Below are positions 37,265 through 46,020 of a stretch of DNA of 64,000 nt, in pieces. The first letter of the stretch is position 1, and each line of letters begins with the position of its first letter. The translations under genes and the position numbers were made by a program. The notes under the pieces were generated by a model. That model made no database searches, was not told the DNA's origin, and worked only from the letters and a program-made list of their open reading frames with translations. The stretch lies in NCBI GenBank assembly GCA_934728065.1, contig CAKVDW010000007.1, forward strand, positions 1 through 64,000. Direction: 5' to 3'. The DNA comes from an uncultured Campylobacter sp. Lineage in GTDB: Bacteria > Campylobacterota > Campylobacteria > Campylobacterales > Campylobacteraceae.

Positions 37265-38326
37265 TCACACTGCGCGTAAAATTTCCTCAAAGGCTATGCA
37301 AAACTGCTTTAAGCCATCATCAAGTAAGAACTCACAAGCCTTTTCAAGCTCATCAGCCCTTAAATTTTTGTTAAGTTTAACATAAATTTCGCTTTGGCTT
37401 AAAGGGGTTTTAAAATTCACATTGCACGGCGAATTTAAGGGGGTTTTGGCTAAATTTGCGCTGTTTTTCGCGCTTGCAAGTGAGCTATTTTTACAAAGCG
37501 TTTTGCCCTTAAAAGCGCGCAAAGCGTCCATAGGCGCGGTGTTTATGCACTCATCAAAGAAAAGCTCTTTTATGTAAAAATCCTTTGGCAAGTCATCTCC
37601 CTTTACGCCCGTGCTGGCAAAAAGCGTGCGAATGCGTGGCTCATTTTGCGCGTGGATATACTCATAACAAAGGCTAGCGTTTAAAATCCCAAGCTCGTTT
37701 TTATCAACCACGCGCGCGTTTAAAAGCCTGTCAAAGCGGCTTACAAAAACGCTGATAACGCCTTGTGGCTCGTTTAAATTTCCGCTTTTAAGCGCGTTTG
37801 CGTTTTTGGCGCGAAACTTTTTAAGCCCTAAATTTAGGGCATTAAAGCAGTCTTTTGCCTGCTGTAAAGAAAAAATCAAAGTCGCATTCACGCTTATGCC
37901 CTCGCTCATAAGCTCGCTCATCACCTCGTAACTTTGCGCTGTGGCTGGGATTTTCATCATCACATTTTCTTTGCTTATCACGCTAAAAAGCCGCTTTGCC
38001 TCGCCCAAGCTCAAAGCCGCATTGTCGTGCAGTCTTGGGTCGATTTCAAGGCTTACAAAGCCGTCATTTTTTTGATGAAAATTTAAAGCAAGCTTGTCCG
38101 CTGCCTTTTGTATGTCTAAAATCGCTAAATTTTCGTAAATCGCCTTTGGCTTTTGCCCTTTAAATTTAGCAAGTTGCGCCTTGTAGGCTGGGGAGTTTAA
38201 AATCGCTTGTTTGAAAATGGCTGGGTTTGAAGTCGCCCCGTTTATCTTGCCGCTGCTTATCAGCTCCACAAATTCAGTGTCTAAAAAGTGATTTTCCACA
38301 AAATCACACCACAAAGAAAAGCTCAT
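37265..38326 (-). CDS. tal: Transaldolase
   Basis: 353 residues from the ATG at 38326, which overlaps the serB stop (ATGA). TSNPAIF, VSLEIDPR and MMKIPAT carry the family residues; the Lys in MMKIPAT is the Schiff-base lysine. It transfers a dihydroxyacetone unit in the pentose phosphate pathway. The protein is about 28 residues longer than C. jejuni Tal in my recollection, with a Ser/Asn-rich stretch near 300 (LCKNSSLASAKNSANLAKT). Confidence 0.93.
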   Translation of the reverse strand: MSFSLWCDFVENHFLDTEFVELISSGKINGATSNPAIFKQAILNSPAYKAQLAKFKGQKPKAIYENLAILDIQKAADKLALNFHQKNDGFVSLEIDPRLHDNAALSLGEAKRLFSVISKENVMMKIPATAQSYEVMSELMSEGISVNATLIFSLQQAKDCFNALNLGLKKFRAKNANALKSGNLNEPQGVISVFVSRFDRLLNARVVDKNELGILNASLCYEYIHAQNEPRIRTLFASTGVKGDDLPKDFYIKELFFDECINTAPMDALRAFKGKTLCKNSSLASAKNSANLAKTPLNSPCNVNFKTPLSQSEIYVKLNKNLRADELEKACEFLLDDGLKQFCIAFEEILRAV

Positions 38327-38949
38327 TGAAAGTCCTTTATAAGAAGTTTTAAGTCTTTTTGCTCCACGCACAAATCAGCGTGCGCTTTAAGCACAGGTTT
38401 AGCGCAAAAGGCGATTTTAAGCCCGCTTTCTTTAAACATAGCCAAATCATTCGCCCCGTCTCCAACGCAAGCTACTTCACTTTGAGCTAAATTTAAAAAG
38501 CGTTTCAAGCGCGCAAGCATAACGCCTTTGGAGTTGCTAAACATCATCTCTCCGCCCACAAGCCCCGTGAGCGCGCCGTTTCTAGCGTGCAAAAAATTCG
38601 CAAAGCCCAAGTCAAATTCAAGCACCTTTTGCGCCTCGTCAATGCCCTCGTGAAAGCCGCCACTAAAAACGACAACAAGAATTTTTTTGGATTTTAAATG
38701 CTCGATGAGTTCTTTTGCGCCTTGCATTAGGGGCAAATTCGCGCTGATTTGGCTCACCTGCGAACAAGGCATTCCTTTCAGCAAAGCCACTCTTTGGGTT
38801 AGGCTCTCAAAAAAGTCAAGCTCGCCGTTCATCGCTTTGTGCGTGATATCTTTAACTTTATCCCCCACGCCATAAGCGTTTGCGAGTATGTCTATGGTCT
38901 CGCCGTCCATCAGCGTGGAGTCAAAGTCAAAAACGCAAAGCTTTATCAT
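38323..38949 (-). CDS. serB: Phosphoserine phosphatase
   Basis: 208 residues of the HAD superfamily: DFDSTLMDGETID (nucleophile and acid DxDxT at the start), VVVFSGGFHEGI and GDGANDLAMF. It makes L-serine from phosphoserine. Its ATG overlaps the cheW stop by one base (TAATG) and its end overlaps tal, so it is co-transcribed with the chemotaxis genes, as in C. jejuni. Confidence 0.96.
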   Translation of the reverse strand: MIKLCVFDFDSTLMDGETIDILANAYGVGDKVKDITHKAMNGELDFFESLTQRVALLKGMPCSQVSQISANLPLMQGAKELIEHLKSKKILVVVFSGGFHEGIDEAQKVLEFDLGFANFLHARNGALTGLVGGEMMFSNSKGVMLARLKRFLNLAQSEVACVGDGANDLAMFKESGLKIAFCAKPVLKAHADLCVEQKDLKLLIKDFQ

Positions 38950-39464
38950 TAAAAATTGCGTTTGAGTAAAGATTCAGCTTTGAGTATGGTTAAGATGCTA
39001 TCATCTCTTTTGCCTATGCCTAAAATCATTCCGTTGCGACTGTCTAAAGTCTGCGGTGGCGGGTCGATTTTTGAACGCGGCATTTTAATGGCTTCGGTAA
39101 GCTTGTCAATCATAAAACCAGCATTACCAACTATGCTGGTTTCATTTTCTTTGCGAAGAACGATATAGCGAGTGTTCTGTCCTACTTCAGATTTTCCAAG
39201 ATTAAAAAGTCTAGCTAAATCAATGAGTGGCATAACATTACCCCGCATATTAAACACGCCTAAGATATAATCAGGCACACTTGGAACACGAGTATAGCTT
39301 ATCGGCTTGATAATCTCTTGAATGTTAAGTATAGGAATAGCGTATTCTTCATCACCTATGATGAATCCAACAAGCTGGACTATATCATCTTTTTCTTTTG
39401 CCTCAAAAGGTTCAGCAATCTGTGCTTGCTGTTTTTTTATGACTTGGTTTAGTTTTTCGCTCAT
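38949..39464 (-). CDS. cheW: Chemotaxis coupling protein CheW
   Basis: 171 residues, one CheW domain: VQLVGFIIGDEEYAIPI, RVPSVPDYILGVFNMRGNVMPLIDL and NAGFMIDKL. It links receptors to CheA. Four bases after cheA; a receptor start is at 1.3 kb in this window. Confidence 0.96.
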   Translation of the reverse strand: MSEKLNQVIKKQQAQIAEPFEAKEKDDIVQLVGFIIGDEEYAIPILNIQEIIKPISYTRVPSVPDYILGVFNMRGNVMPLIDLARLFNLGKSEVGQNTRYIVLRKENETSIVGNAGFMIDKLTEAIKMPRSKIDPPPQTLDSRNGMILGIGKRDDSILTILKAESLLKRNF

Positions 39465-39468
39465 CGTT

Positions 39469-41811
39469 TTATCCTAACTTTAAATTTTTCTTCACCACAT
39501 TTTCTAAATATTCAGGTGAATATGGTTTAGTGATATACTCAGTCATTCCCACTTCCACACCTCTTAAGCGGTCTGTCTTGCTGGTGCGCGAAGTAACGGC
39601 AATGAGTGGCAAATAGCGGTATTTTGAGTATTTGCGAATTTCGCCTGCAAGCGTGTAGCCGTCCATTTTAGGCATTTCTATATCAATAAGCATAGCATCT
39701 ATGTCTCTATCTTTAGCCTTTAACACCTCTAATGCCTCAACGCCGTTTGTCGCTTCAAAGATATTTACGCCCAATGGTGCAAGAGATTTTTGCATAAGGG
39801 TTCTGTCCATTTTAGAATCATCTACAATTAAGACATTGTAATCACTTGGCTTTTCTTTTGCCTTTTTGGTTTCTGATTCGATTTGAGATTTAATGTCTGT
39901 TTTAATTTGCTTAGCCAAATTCATCATAGAGCCAACATCAACGATGAGCGTAACGCCGCCATCGCCTCGTATAGTAGCTCCAGCTATGCCTTGTATGTTT
40001 TGCAAATAATCGCCCATTGACTTAATAACAATTTCTTCTTGTCCTATGAGTGAATCAATGATAACACCAAGCTTTGATTCAGCCACACCAACGATAACAA
40101 CATAAGCTTGACTTTCGCTTTCAAAGACTTGTTTGACCCCAAAGACATCAGAAAGCCTTACCAAAGAAATAACCTCATCTCTTAAGCGCAGAACATTTTT
40201 GCCCTCTATCGTGTAAATGCTATCAAGTGGCACACGCACGGTTTCAATAACGCTTGCCAAAGGTATAGCATAAACTTCTTCTTGAGTTCCAACAAGCAAG
40301 GACTGCATAATGGCGAGGGTAAGTGGAATTTTAAGCCTAAAAACACTGCCCTTGCCTAATTCGCTATCAATTTCTATGATACCATTGAGTTTTTCAATGT
40401 TGGTTTTTACCACATCCATTCCCACACCGCGCCCGCTCACGCTTGTTACTTTTTGAGCGGTAGAAAAGCCCGGTTTAAAGATAAGCGCAAAGGCTTCTTT
40501 GTCGCTCATTTGGTCAGCTTCTTTTTCGGTGATGAGATTTTTTTCTATACATTTGACCTTAAGCATATCTGCATCAAGTCCCTTGCCATCATCGGCGATT
40601 TCAATGATGATGTGGTTACCCTCGTTGTAAGCTTTAAGCTGAACTGTGCCTTTTTCTGGCTTACCAGCTTCTGCACGAACGGCTGGGTCCTCAACGCCGT
40701 GGTCGCAAGAATTTCGTATCATGTGCATAATCGGGTCGCCGATTTCCTCGATGATAGACTTGTCAAGCTCGGTTTCTTCACCACTAAGTTCAAGTTCGAT
40801 TTGTTTGCCAAGCTCACGGCTTAAATCCCGCACAACGCGTGGAAATTTGCTAAAGACCTTTGAAACAGGTTGCATTCTCGTTTTCATAACAGCTAATTGA
40901 ATGTCAGTTGTTACGATGCTTAGCGAATTAGCAACTAAATTGAGTTCTTCTAAAAATTTCTCGCCCTCATATCGCTCTTCAACATCATCATAAATCTTAA
41001 GCAAGCGGTTTTTACTGAGAACTAGCTCACCTGAAAGATTCATCAGCTGGTCAAGTCGTTTAACTTCAACGCGTATGGTTTGCTCCATAGCCGCTGGACT
41101 GTTTGCTCCACCTGCTGCTGGCACTTTTTTAGCTGCGGCAGTGGCTGGTTTAGGAGCGGCGGCTGGCTTTGGTGCAGGAGCTGGAGTTGAGCCACCGCCA
41201 CTTTGAGCCGCCTTTGCCTCTCTTCTTGCTTGGTCTTCAGCCTTACGCATCTTAAGCAAGCGTTCTATCTCAGCTTCAACTTCAGAATCACTAAGCTTAT
41301 TGACATCAATTTCTGGTTCTTGGCTTAATGGGTCTTGTTTTGGAGCTTCAGCCTTAGCAGCCTCAGTTTTAGGAGCTTCTGCTTTTGGTGCTGAAGCTTC
41401 GCCACCACTAGGCAAGGCTGTGCCTCCAGCTACGGCAAGAAGTTTTGCACAAATAGGCTCTATATCCATACCGATAGCCGTGTCGTTGCCATTGTCTCTA
41501 ATGCAAACAAGCAAAGTTTTCATTTTATCAACAGATTCAAGCACCACATCCATAACATCTGGCGTGATTTTAAGCTCGCCGTGCCTTGCTTTGTTAAGCA
41601 CATCTTCCATTTTATGAGTGAGCTTTGTTAAAACATCAAAATTTAAAAAGCTTGATGAACCTTTTACGGTGTGAGCTACACGGAAAATGCTGTTTAAAAG
41701 TTCTAAATCTTCGGGATTTGATTCAAGTTCAACCAAATCGTGGTCGATTTGCTCGATAAGCTCAAAAGCTTCAACCAAAAAATCCTCAAGTATTTCTTGC
41801 ATATCGTCCAT
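39469..41811 (-). CDS. cheA: Chemotaxis histidine kinase CheA with C-terminal receiver domain (CheAY)
   Basis: 780 residues. Domains in order: HPt with phospho-His in RVAHTVKGSSSFL (about 48); an Ala/Pro/Lys-rich linker (135-240); dimerisation (about 255-310); HATPase with N box IRNSCDHGVEDP, G box DDGKGLD and GRGVGMDVVK; CheW-like domain (about 510-640); receiver (about 658-780) with VLIVDDSK and MLIDIEMPKMDG. The fused receiver is typical of epsilonproteobacteria. Between cheW and cheV. Confidence 0.96.
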   Translation of the reverse strand: MDDMQEILEDFLVEAFELIEQIDHDLVELESNPEDLELLNSIFRVAHTVKGSSSFLNFDVLTKLTHKMEDVLNKARHGELKITPDVMDVVLESVDKMKTLLVCIRDNGNDTAIGMDIEPICAKLLAVAGGTALPSGGEASAPKAEAPKTEAAKAEAPKQDPLSQEPEIDVNKLSDSEVEAEIERLLKMRKAEDQARREAKAAQSGGGSTPAPAPKPAAAPKPATAAAKKVPAAGGANSPAAMEQTIRVEVKRLDQLMNLSGELVLSKNRLLKIYDDVEERYEGEKFLEELNLVANSLSIVTTDIQLAVMKTRMQPVSKVFSKFPRVVRDLSRELGKQIELELSGEETELDKSIIEEIGDPIMHMIRNSCDHGVEDPAVRAEAGKPEKGTVQLKAYNEGNHIIIEIADDGKGLDADMLKVKCIEKNLITEKEADQMSDKEAFALIFKPGFSTAQKVTSVSGRGVGMDVVKTNIEKLNGIIEIDSELGKGSVFRLKIPLTLAIMQSLLVGTQEEVYAIPLASVIETVRVPLDSIYTIEGKNVLRLRDEVISLVRLSDVFGVKQVFESESQAYVVIVGVAESKLGVIIDSLIGQEEIVIKSMGDYLQNIQGIAGATIRGDGGVTLIVDVGSMMNLAKQIKTDIKSQIESETKKAKEKPSDYNVLIVDDSKMDRTLMQKSLAPLGVNIFEATNGVEALEVLKAKDRDIDAMLIDIEMPKMDGYTLAGEIRKYSKYRYLPLIAVTSRTSKTDRLRGVEVGMTEYITKPYSPEYLENVVKKNLKLG

Positions 41812-41820
41812 TTTTCACTC

Positions 41821-42765
41821 CTAATTCTTATGCTCGTTGATAACACGAGCAATTTCTGAAAAAAAGTTATGGGCATCGAATTTAACTAAATATCCATCAC
41901 CGCCTGATTCTTGTATGCCTTTTTCGGTCATAAATTCATTAGAAAGTGAGGAGTTAAACACTATGGGATAACCTTTAAATCTAGCATCTTCTTTTAACCG
42001 TCTAGCAAAGTGAAAGCCGTCCATTTGAGGCATTTCAACATCGCTTACTATAATCTTTAAATGCTTTTTCAAGTCCTCTCCATACACATCATAAAGCTCA
42101 TTAATCTTTTGCAAGCCCTCAACGCCGTCTTTTGCTTCAATAACCTGAAGTCCCATTTTTTGAAGCATTGTTTTAACGCGTTTTCTTGCACTTAAGCTGT
42201 CATCTAAGGTAAGTGCTATGCCGTGAAATCTTTCTATGGCAGAATCATCAATTTCAATTCTCTCTGTATAAATTCCTAAATCCTCCACAACACTTTCTAA
42301 ATCAAGGATTAGAAGCACTTCATCATTTTCTATACGCGTAACACCTGTAATACGCCCTTTATCAAATGCACCTGAACCCGTTGAAAAGGTAGCTGGCTCT
42401 ATGTCTTTCCACGAAATACGCCGAATTCTCTTTGCCTCATGCACGATAAAGCCGATTAAAACATTACTAAATTCCGTAACGATAACTCTAGGCTTTAACA
42501 TTTGCCCCTCTGGTTCTTTAATTTGCATCCATTTAGCAAGGTTAATCACAGGCACAACCACGCCACGAAGGTCAAAGATACCCTCGATAAACTCGGGCGT
42601 TCCGGGCAACTCCGTAAGCACAGGGATTTTGATAATCTCACGCACTTTGGAGACATTTACCCCATAAACGCCCTCATAGACTTTGTCCTCGCCTTGTCTA
42701 AAGATGCGAAAATCCACAAGCTCCATTTCATTTGAGCCTGTTTTTACGATTTTTTCATCAAGCAT
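41821..42765 (-). CDS. cheV: Chemotaxis protein CheV
   Basis: 314 residues: CheW domain (about 14-165; LTELPGTPEFIEGIFDLRGVVVPVINLAKWM) and receiver domain (about 185-310) with LTLDDSLSARK, IVSDVEMPQMDGFHFARRL and a C-terminal KFD in place of the usual KPF. It couples receptors to CheA and may tune adaptation by phosphorylation of the DVEMP aspartate. First gene of cheV-cheA-cheW-serB-tal. Confidence 0.95.
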   Translation of the reverse strand: MLDEKIVKTGSNEMELVDFRIFRQGEDKVYEGVYGVNVSKVREIIKIPVLTELPGTPEFIEGIFDLRGVVVPVINLAKWMQIKEPEGQMLKPRVIVTEFSNVLIGFIVHEAKRIRRISWKDIEPATFSTGSGAFDKGRITGVTRIENDEVLLILDLESVVEDLGIYTERIEIDDSAIERFHGIALTLDDSLSARKRVKTMLQKMGLQVIEAKDGVEGLQKINELYDVYGEDLKKHLKIIVSDVEMPQMDGFHFARRLKEDARFKGYPIVFNSSLSNEFMTEKGIQESGGDGYLVKFDAHNFFSEIARVINEHKN

Positions 42766-42798
42766 TTTCTCTCCATTTTTAAAAATTCATAACTTGCA

Positions 42799-43563
42799 TT
42801 ATTCTACTACAAAAAAACTTCTCTCGTGTGCAAAAGTCGGTAAATTTATATATTTGCATTCTTTTGTGTTTAAAATCATATTTTGATGATAATGCCCCTC
42901 AACCACCAAAGCATTATCTACTCGGTAGTTGGCGTATCTTTCTTTGGCTAAATTTTCAAAGTTTTTTATTTGATAAAAAAGATTTTTCTTTTTTTGATTT
43001 GCTTTGATTTTGGCTAAAATCGCTCCAAAAAGTGCTTTATCGGCTAAATTTAGGGCTTTGAGTAAGATAGGATTTCGCAAACTTTTAAGCGCAAAGGACA
43101 AAAGCGGGGCTAAAAAAATGTCCCCGTGAGCAAGCATTACGCTTGAAACGCCCTTAAATTCAGCACCTTTGCCGACAAACTCCACTTTGTTTTCGCTAAA
43201 TTTCGCCCTTTTTGCCAGCAAATTCGCCTTGCTTTTTAGGCATAAGGGCTGATTTTCAAGGGCAAAAACCCTTACTTTGCGAAACATTTTAGCTAGGTTA
43301 AAATCGTGATTGCCCTCCACATAAAGCACCTCAACTCCCCTTGCCGCAATGCTTTCAAGCAAATTCACATAAGGGGCGGCAAAGTCGTGCGTAGGGCAAA
43401 CCTGCCCCACAAAAATTTCAAAAATATCGCCCATCAAAATAAGCTGTGGGGTTTGAATTTGCCCGTCAAAAAGCGCGTGCAAAAAGTCTAAAAAGCCCTG
43501 TCTTTGCTCATTTTCGTGCGCATCAGCGATGAAAAACGCCCCTTTTTTAAGCTCTAAATCCAA
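42799..43563 (-). CDS. lpxH: UDP-2,3-diacylglucosamine hydrolase-like metallophosphatase (LpxH)
   Basis: 254 residues from a TTG start with AAGGA seven bases upstream. Calcineurin-fold motifs: FIADAHENE (DxH), LMGDIFEI (GD), YVEGNHDF (GNHD), LAHGDIF and VEGHYHQN (GHxH). The Campylobacter homologue (Cj0286c) sits in the same place, beside cheV, and lpxB is 1.2 kb away, which fits lipid A synthesis. Other members of the metallophosphatase fold are possible, hence moderate certainty on substrate. Confidence 0.82.
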   Translation of the reverse strand: MDLELKKGAFFIADAHENEQRQGFLDFLHALFDGQIQTPQLILMGDIFEIFVGQVCPTHDFAAPYVNLLESIAARGVEVLYVEGNHDFNLAKMFRKVRVFALENQPLCLKSKANLLAKRAKFSENKVEFVGKGAEFKGVSSVMLAHGDIFLAPLLSFALKSLRNPILLKALNLADKALFGAILAKIKANQKKKNLFYQIKNFENLAKERYANYRVDNALVVEGHYHQNMILNTKECKYINLPTFAHERSFFVVE

Positions 43564-43574
43564 ATTTTATCCTT

Positions 43575-43660
43575 AAATTTAACTTCGCACTAAAATTCAT
43601 CTAACTTCCGCCCTAAAAAATTTAACTTCACGCTAAAATTCAGCTAAATTCCACCCCAAA
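43575..43660. repeat. Tandem duplication of a 43-base unit
   Basis: Both units begin AAATTTAACTTC and share CTAAAATTC and CTAACTTCC/CTAAATTCC at matching offsets, differing at several positions. Confidence 0.65.
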
Positions 43661-43738
43661 TTTTAGCCTTTTAAATTCTAATTTTGCCTTAAATTTAATT
43701 ACACATTGTAAATTTATCACGCTTAAATGCTAAAAAGC

Positions 43739-44185
43739 TTTGTCATTTTGAGCGTTAGCGACTAGGCGGGTTGCAAGGTATAGCCACAGCAAAAATCCAC
43801 ACCGCTTGTCATTTTGAGCAAAGTGCGTTAGCGCAAAGCGAAAAATCCATATTGTCATATTGAGCGTTAGCGAAATATCCATAGAATTTAAGACACACTT
43901 CAAATTTAAGGTAAAAAATCCACGCTTTAAAGATGCAATTCACACTTTAAATTTATGGATACTTCGGCTAACGCCTCAGTATGACAAACAAATCCTTGTC
44001 ATTTTGAGCCTTTGCAAAAAAGCAACCTAACTTGTCATATTGAGCGAATGCGAAATATCCACAAAGAAAGTTAAGACAAACTTTTTAAATTTATAGATAC
44101 TTCGCTTCGCTCAGTATGAAAGAAAATAGCCTAGTATGACAAAAATTTATCAGTATGGCAAGACAAGTCAATATGACAAGAGAAA
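43739..44185. repeat. Cluster of REP-like elements (TGTCATATTGAGCG core)
   Basis: At least seven copies. Plus strand: 43741 (TGTCATTTTGAGCG), 43808, 43854 (TGTCATATTGAGCG), 43997 and 44034. Minus strand: about 43955-43985 and 44092-44120, read inversely (CTGAGGCGTTAGCCGAAG, CTGAGCGAAGCGAAG). Degenerate pieces continue to 44185 (CAGTATGGCA, CAATATGACA). Copies 43854 and 43985 (minus), and 44034 and 44120 (minus), face each other and end in GCGAAATATCC-type tails, so each pair could fold into an imperfect cruciform. No transposase is near. Confidence 0.85.
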
Positions 44186-44210
44186 ATAATTCAGCAAAAA
44201 AAGCTTGATT

Positions 44211-44699
44211 TCAGTCCAAATTCAAAGGCACATAGCTTATCGAAACGATTTCAAACTCGCTCTCGCCCTTTGGCAAACGCACCTTAAATTCATCACCCAC
44301 TTTTTTGCCAAGCATAGCACGCGCCAAAGGCGAATTTGTCGAAATGTAGCCCTTGTCTAAATTCGCCTCAGCCACGCCCACTATGGTGTAGCGGCTTTCT
44401 TTTTCCGTGTCAATATCCTGTATAACAACAGATGAGCCAAATTTAACGCTGTTATGCTTGTAGCTTGCGGGGTCGATGATTTGCGCTCGCCCTAGCAAGT
44501 CCCCAAGCTCCACGATTCGCCCCTCGATAAAGGCTTGCTTTTCGCGAGCGGCGTGATACTCGGCATTTTCTTTCAAATCCCCGTGCGAACGCGCCACATC
44601 GATTTCCTCCACCACACGCGGTCGTTCAACGCTCTTTAAATTTTCAAGCTCGCTTGCTAGTTTTTCATAGCCCATTTTACTCATCGGTTCGCTTTGCAT
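44211..44699 (-). CDS. greA: Transcription elongation factor GreA
   Basis: 162 residues starting MQSEPMSKMGYEKLASEL, with the coiled-coil tip residues in VARSHGDLKENAEYHAAREKQ and the FKBP-like C-terminal domain (LGKKVGDEFKVRLPKGESEFEI). It rescues backtracked RNA polymerase. Three bases downstream of lpxB's start codon neighbour lies its own start, so lpxB and greA are convergently spaced in one operon on the minus strand, with greA downstream of lpxB. Confidence 0.96.
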   Translation of the reverse strand: MQSEPMSKMGYEKLASELENLKSVERPRVVEEIDVARSHGDLKENAEYHAAREKQAFIEGRIVELGDLLGRAQIIDPASYKHNSVKFGSSVVIQDIDTEKESRYTIVGVAEANLDKGYISTNSPLARAMLGKKVGDEFKVRLPKGESEFEIVSISYVPLNLD

Positions 44700-44702
44700 T
44701 GT

Positions 44703-46004
44703 CTATCCTTTGTTTGCTAGCATTTTGGCGACATTTTTCGCGCTGCCAAAACGCAGATAATTTTTCAAAAACGATACTTTATCAAAAAATTCTTTAAAAT
44801 CAAATTTACGGTAAGCTTCAAAAAGATTTTTCGCGCTCACTTCATTTTGCAAAAATTCAGGGTTTAACTCGGTTTTGCCAGCAAAATCGCACATTATGTT
44901 CGCCAGCCCTATGTGCTTTAAGCGCACAAAAAGCCGCGCGATAAACACATCTATGGCTTTTGCCTTGTATGCAAGTATGAACGGAGTGCCTATGAGTGCG
45001 GCTTCAAGCGTGGCTGTGCCACTGCAAATAAAGGCAAAATCGCTTTTTTTAAGGGCTTGTGGCGTGTTGGTAACGACTTTAAAGCCCTTTGTGTCGCCAT
45101 AAAGCTCATCAAGGCGCGCGAGATTAAAGGGCGGCACGCAAAGGATTTTTTCGCCCTTAAAATTCAAAGCAAGCTCCCTAAAAATAGGCATTAGACGCTT
45201 TATTTCGCTACACCTTGAACCGGGCAAAAAAGAAAGAGTTTTTTTACTCTCTTCCTTGCTTAAAATCATCTCAAAATCGCTCTCATCTTTGAATTCTTTT
45301 AGCTCATCAAGCAGCGGGTGTCCTACAAAGGTGCTTTTGCTAAAAAACTGCCCATCAAAAGGCAAAATGCTAGCAAGCTCATCAAAATTCGCTTCGATGA
45401 TGGGAATTCGCCCTTTTTTCCACGCCCAAACCTGAGGCAAGATATAATAAATCTTTTTCGCCCGCACCCCAGCCGCATTTAAAGCCTTAGCAAAAGGTAT
45501 GTTAAAGGCTGGACTATCGATGCAAAGGACGGCGTCAAAGGGCTTTTGTGCATTTTGCCTTTGAAGTGCAAGGCTTGTAAGCTCTTTGATAGCGCGTTTT
45601 GCCTTAAAGATGAGCGGCAAAACCTCCACAAAGCCCATAGCCGAAAACTCGTGCGAGCTGTAAAGGGGCTTGTTGATTTTTACGCCTTTTGAATTTGGCG
45701 TATCGCCTAAATTTAAAGGCTCTTGCGGATTTGGCGCGCTATTTAAATTGAAAGTTTTTTGTGAATTTGTTTTGTCATATAAATTTAAATTTTGTGAATT
45801 TGTGTTTAAAAATTCTTGCGAATTTTGACTGAAATTTTCTTTTGTTTTTTGCTTTAAATTTGTCTCAAATTCAGCGCATAAATTCTCATCATAAATCCCG
45901 CACAGCTCAAATTCGCCATATTCAGCCCAAAAAGCCTTTAACACTTCTTTTAAATGCAAATTCGCACTCGGTTCAAGCGCGGTAACTAAAAAGGATTTAG
46001 GCAT
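44703..46004 (-). CDS. lpxB: Lipid-A-disaccharide synthase with an in-frame low-complexity insertion
   Basis: 433 residues; the family is usually about 360-390. It condenses UDP-2,3-diacylglucosamine and lipid X in lipid A synthesis. [43 protein letters not shown] and [16 protein letters not shown] are family blocks. Residues about 46-113 (from AEFETNLKQ to INKPLYSS) have no counterpart in LpxB I know: an Asn/Gln/Ser-rich expansion ([30 protein letters not shown]) between AEF and [13 protein letters not shown]. The gene remains in frame and core motifs are complete. Confidence 0.92.
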   Translation of the reverse strand: MPKSFLVTALEPSANLHLKEVLKAFWAEYGEFELCGIYDENLCAEFETNLKQKTKENFSQNSQEFLNTNSQNLNLYDKTNSQKTFNLNSAPNPQEPLNLGDTPNSKGVKINKPLYSSHEFSAMGFVEVLPLIFKAKRAIKELTSLALQRQNAQKPFDAVLCIDSPAFNIPFAKALNAAGVRAKKIYYILPQVWAWKKGRIPIIEANFDELASILPFDGQFFSKSTFVGHPLLDELKEFKDESDFEMILSKEESKKTLSFLPGSRCSEIKRLMPIFRELALNFKGEKILCVPPFNLARLDELYGDTKGFKVVTNTPQALKKSDFAFICSGTATLEAALIGTPFILAYKAKAIDVFIARLFVRLKHIGLANIMCDFAGKTELNPEFLQNEVSAKNLFEAYRKFDFKEFFDKVSFLKNYLRFGSAKNVAKMLANKG

Positions 46005-46020
46005 TTTAACCTCACTTTAA

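Larger units (their letters stand above)
43564..44210. other. 647-base non-coding gap between lpxH and greA, repeat-rich
   Basis: No ORF. Two tandem copies of a 43-base unit (AAATTTAACTTC and onward) run 43575-43617 and 43618-43660, and then a cluster of REP-like elements fills 43739-44185 (listed separately). No clear promoter was identified for lpxH or greA. Confidence 0.8.

Noticed and set aside
43739..44185. CRISPR array from repeated TGTCAT units.
   Set aside because: Copies are in both orientations, degenerate and irregularly spaced; no cas gene nearby.
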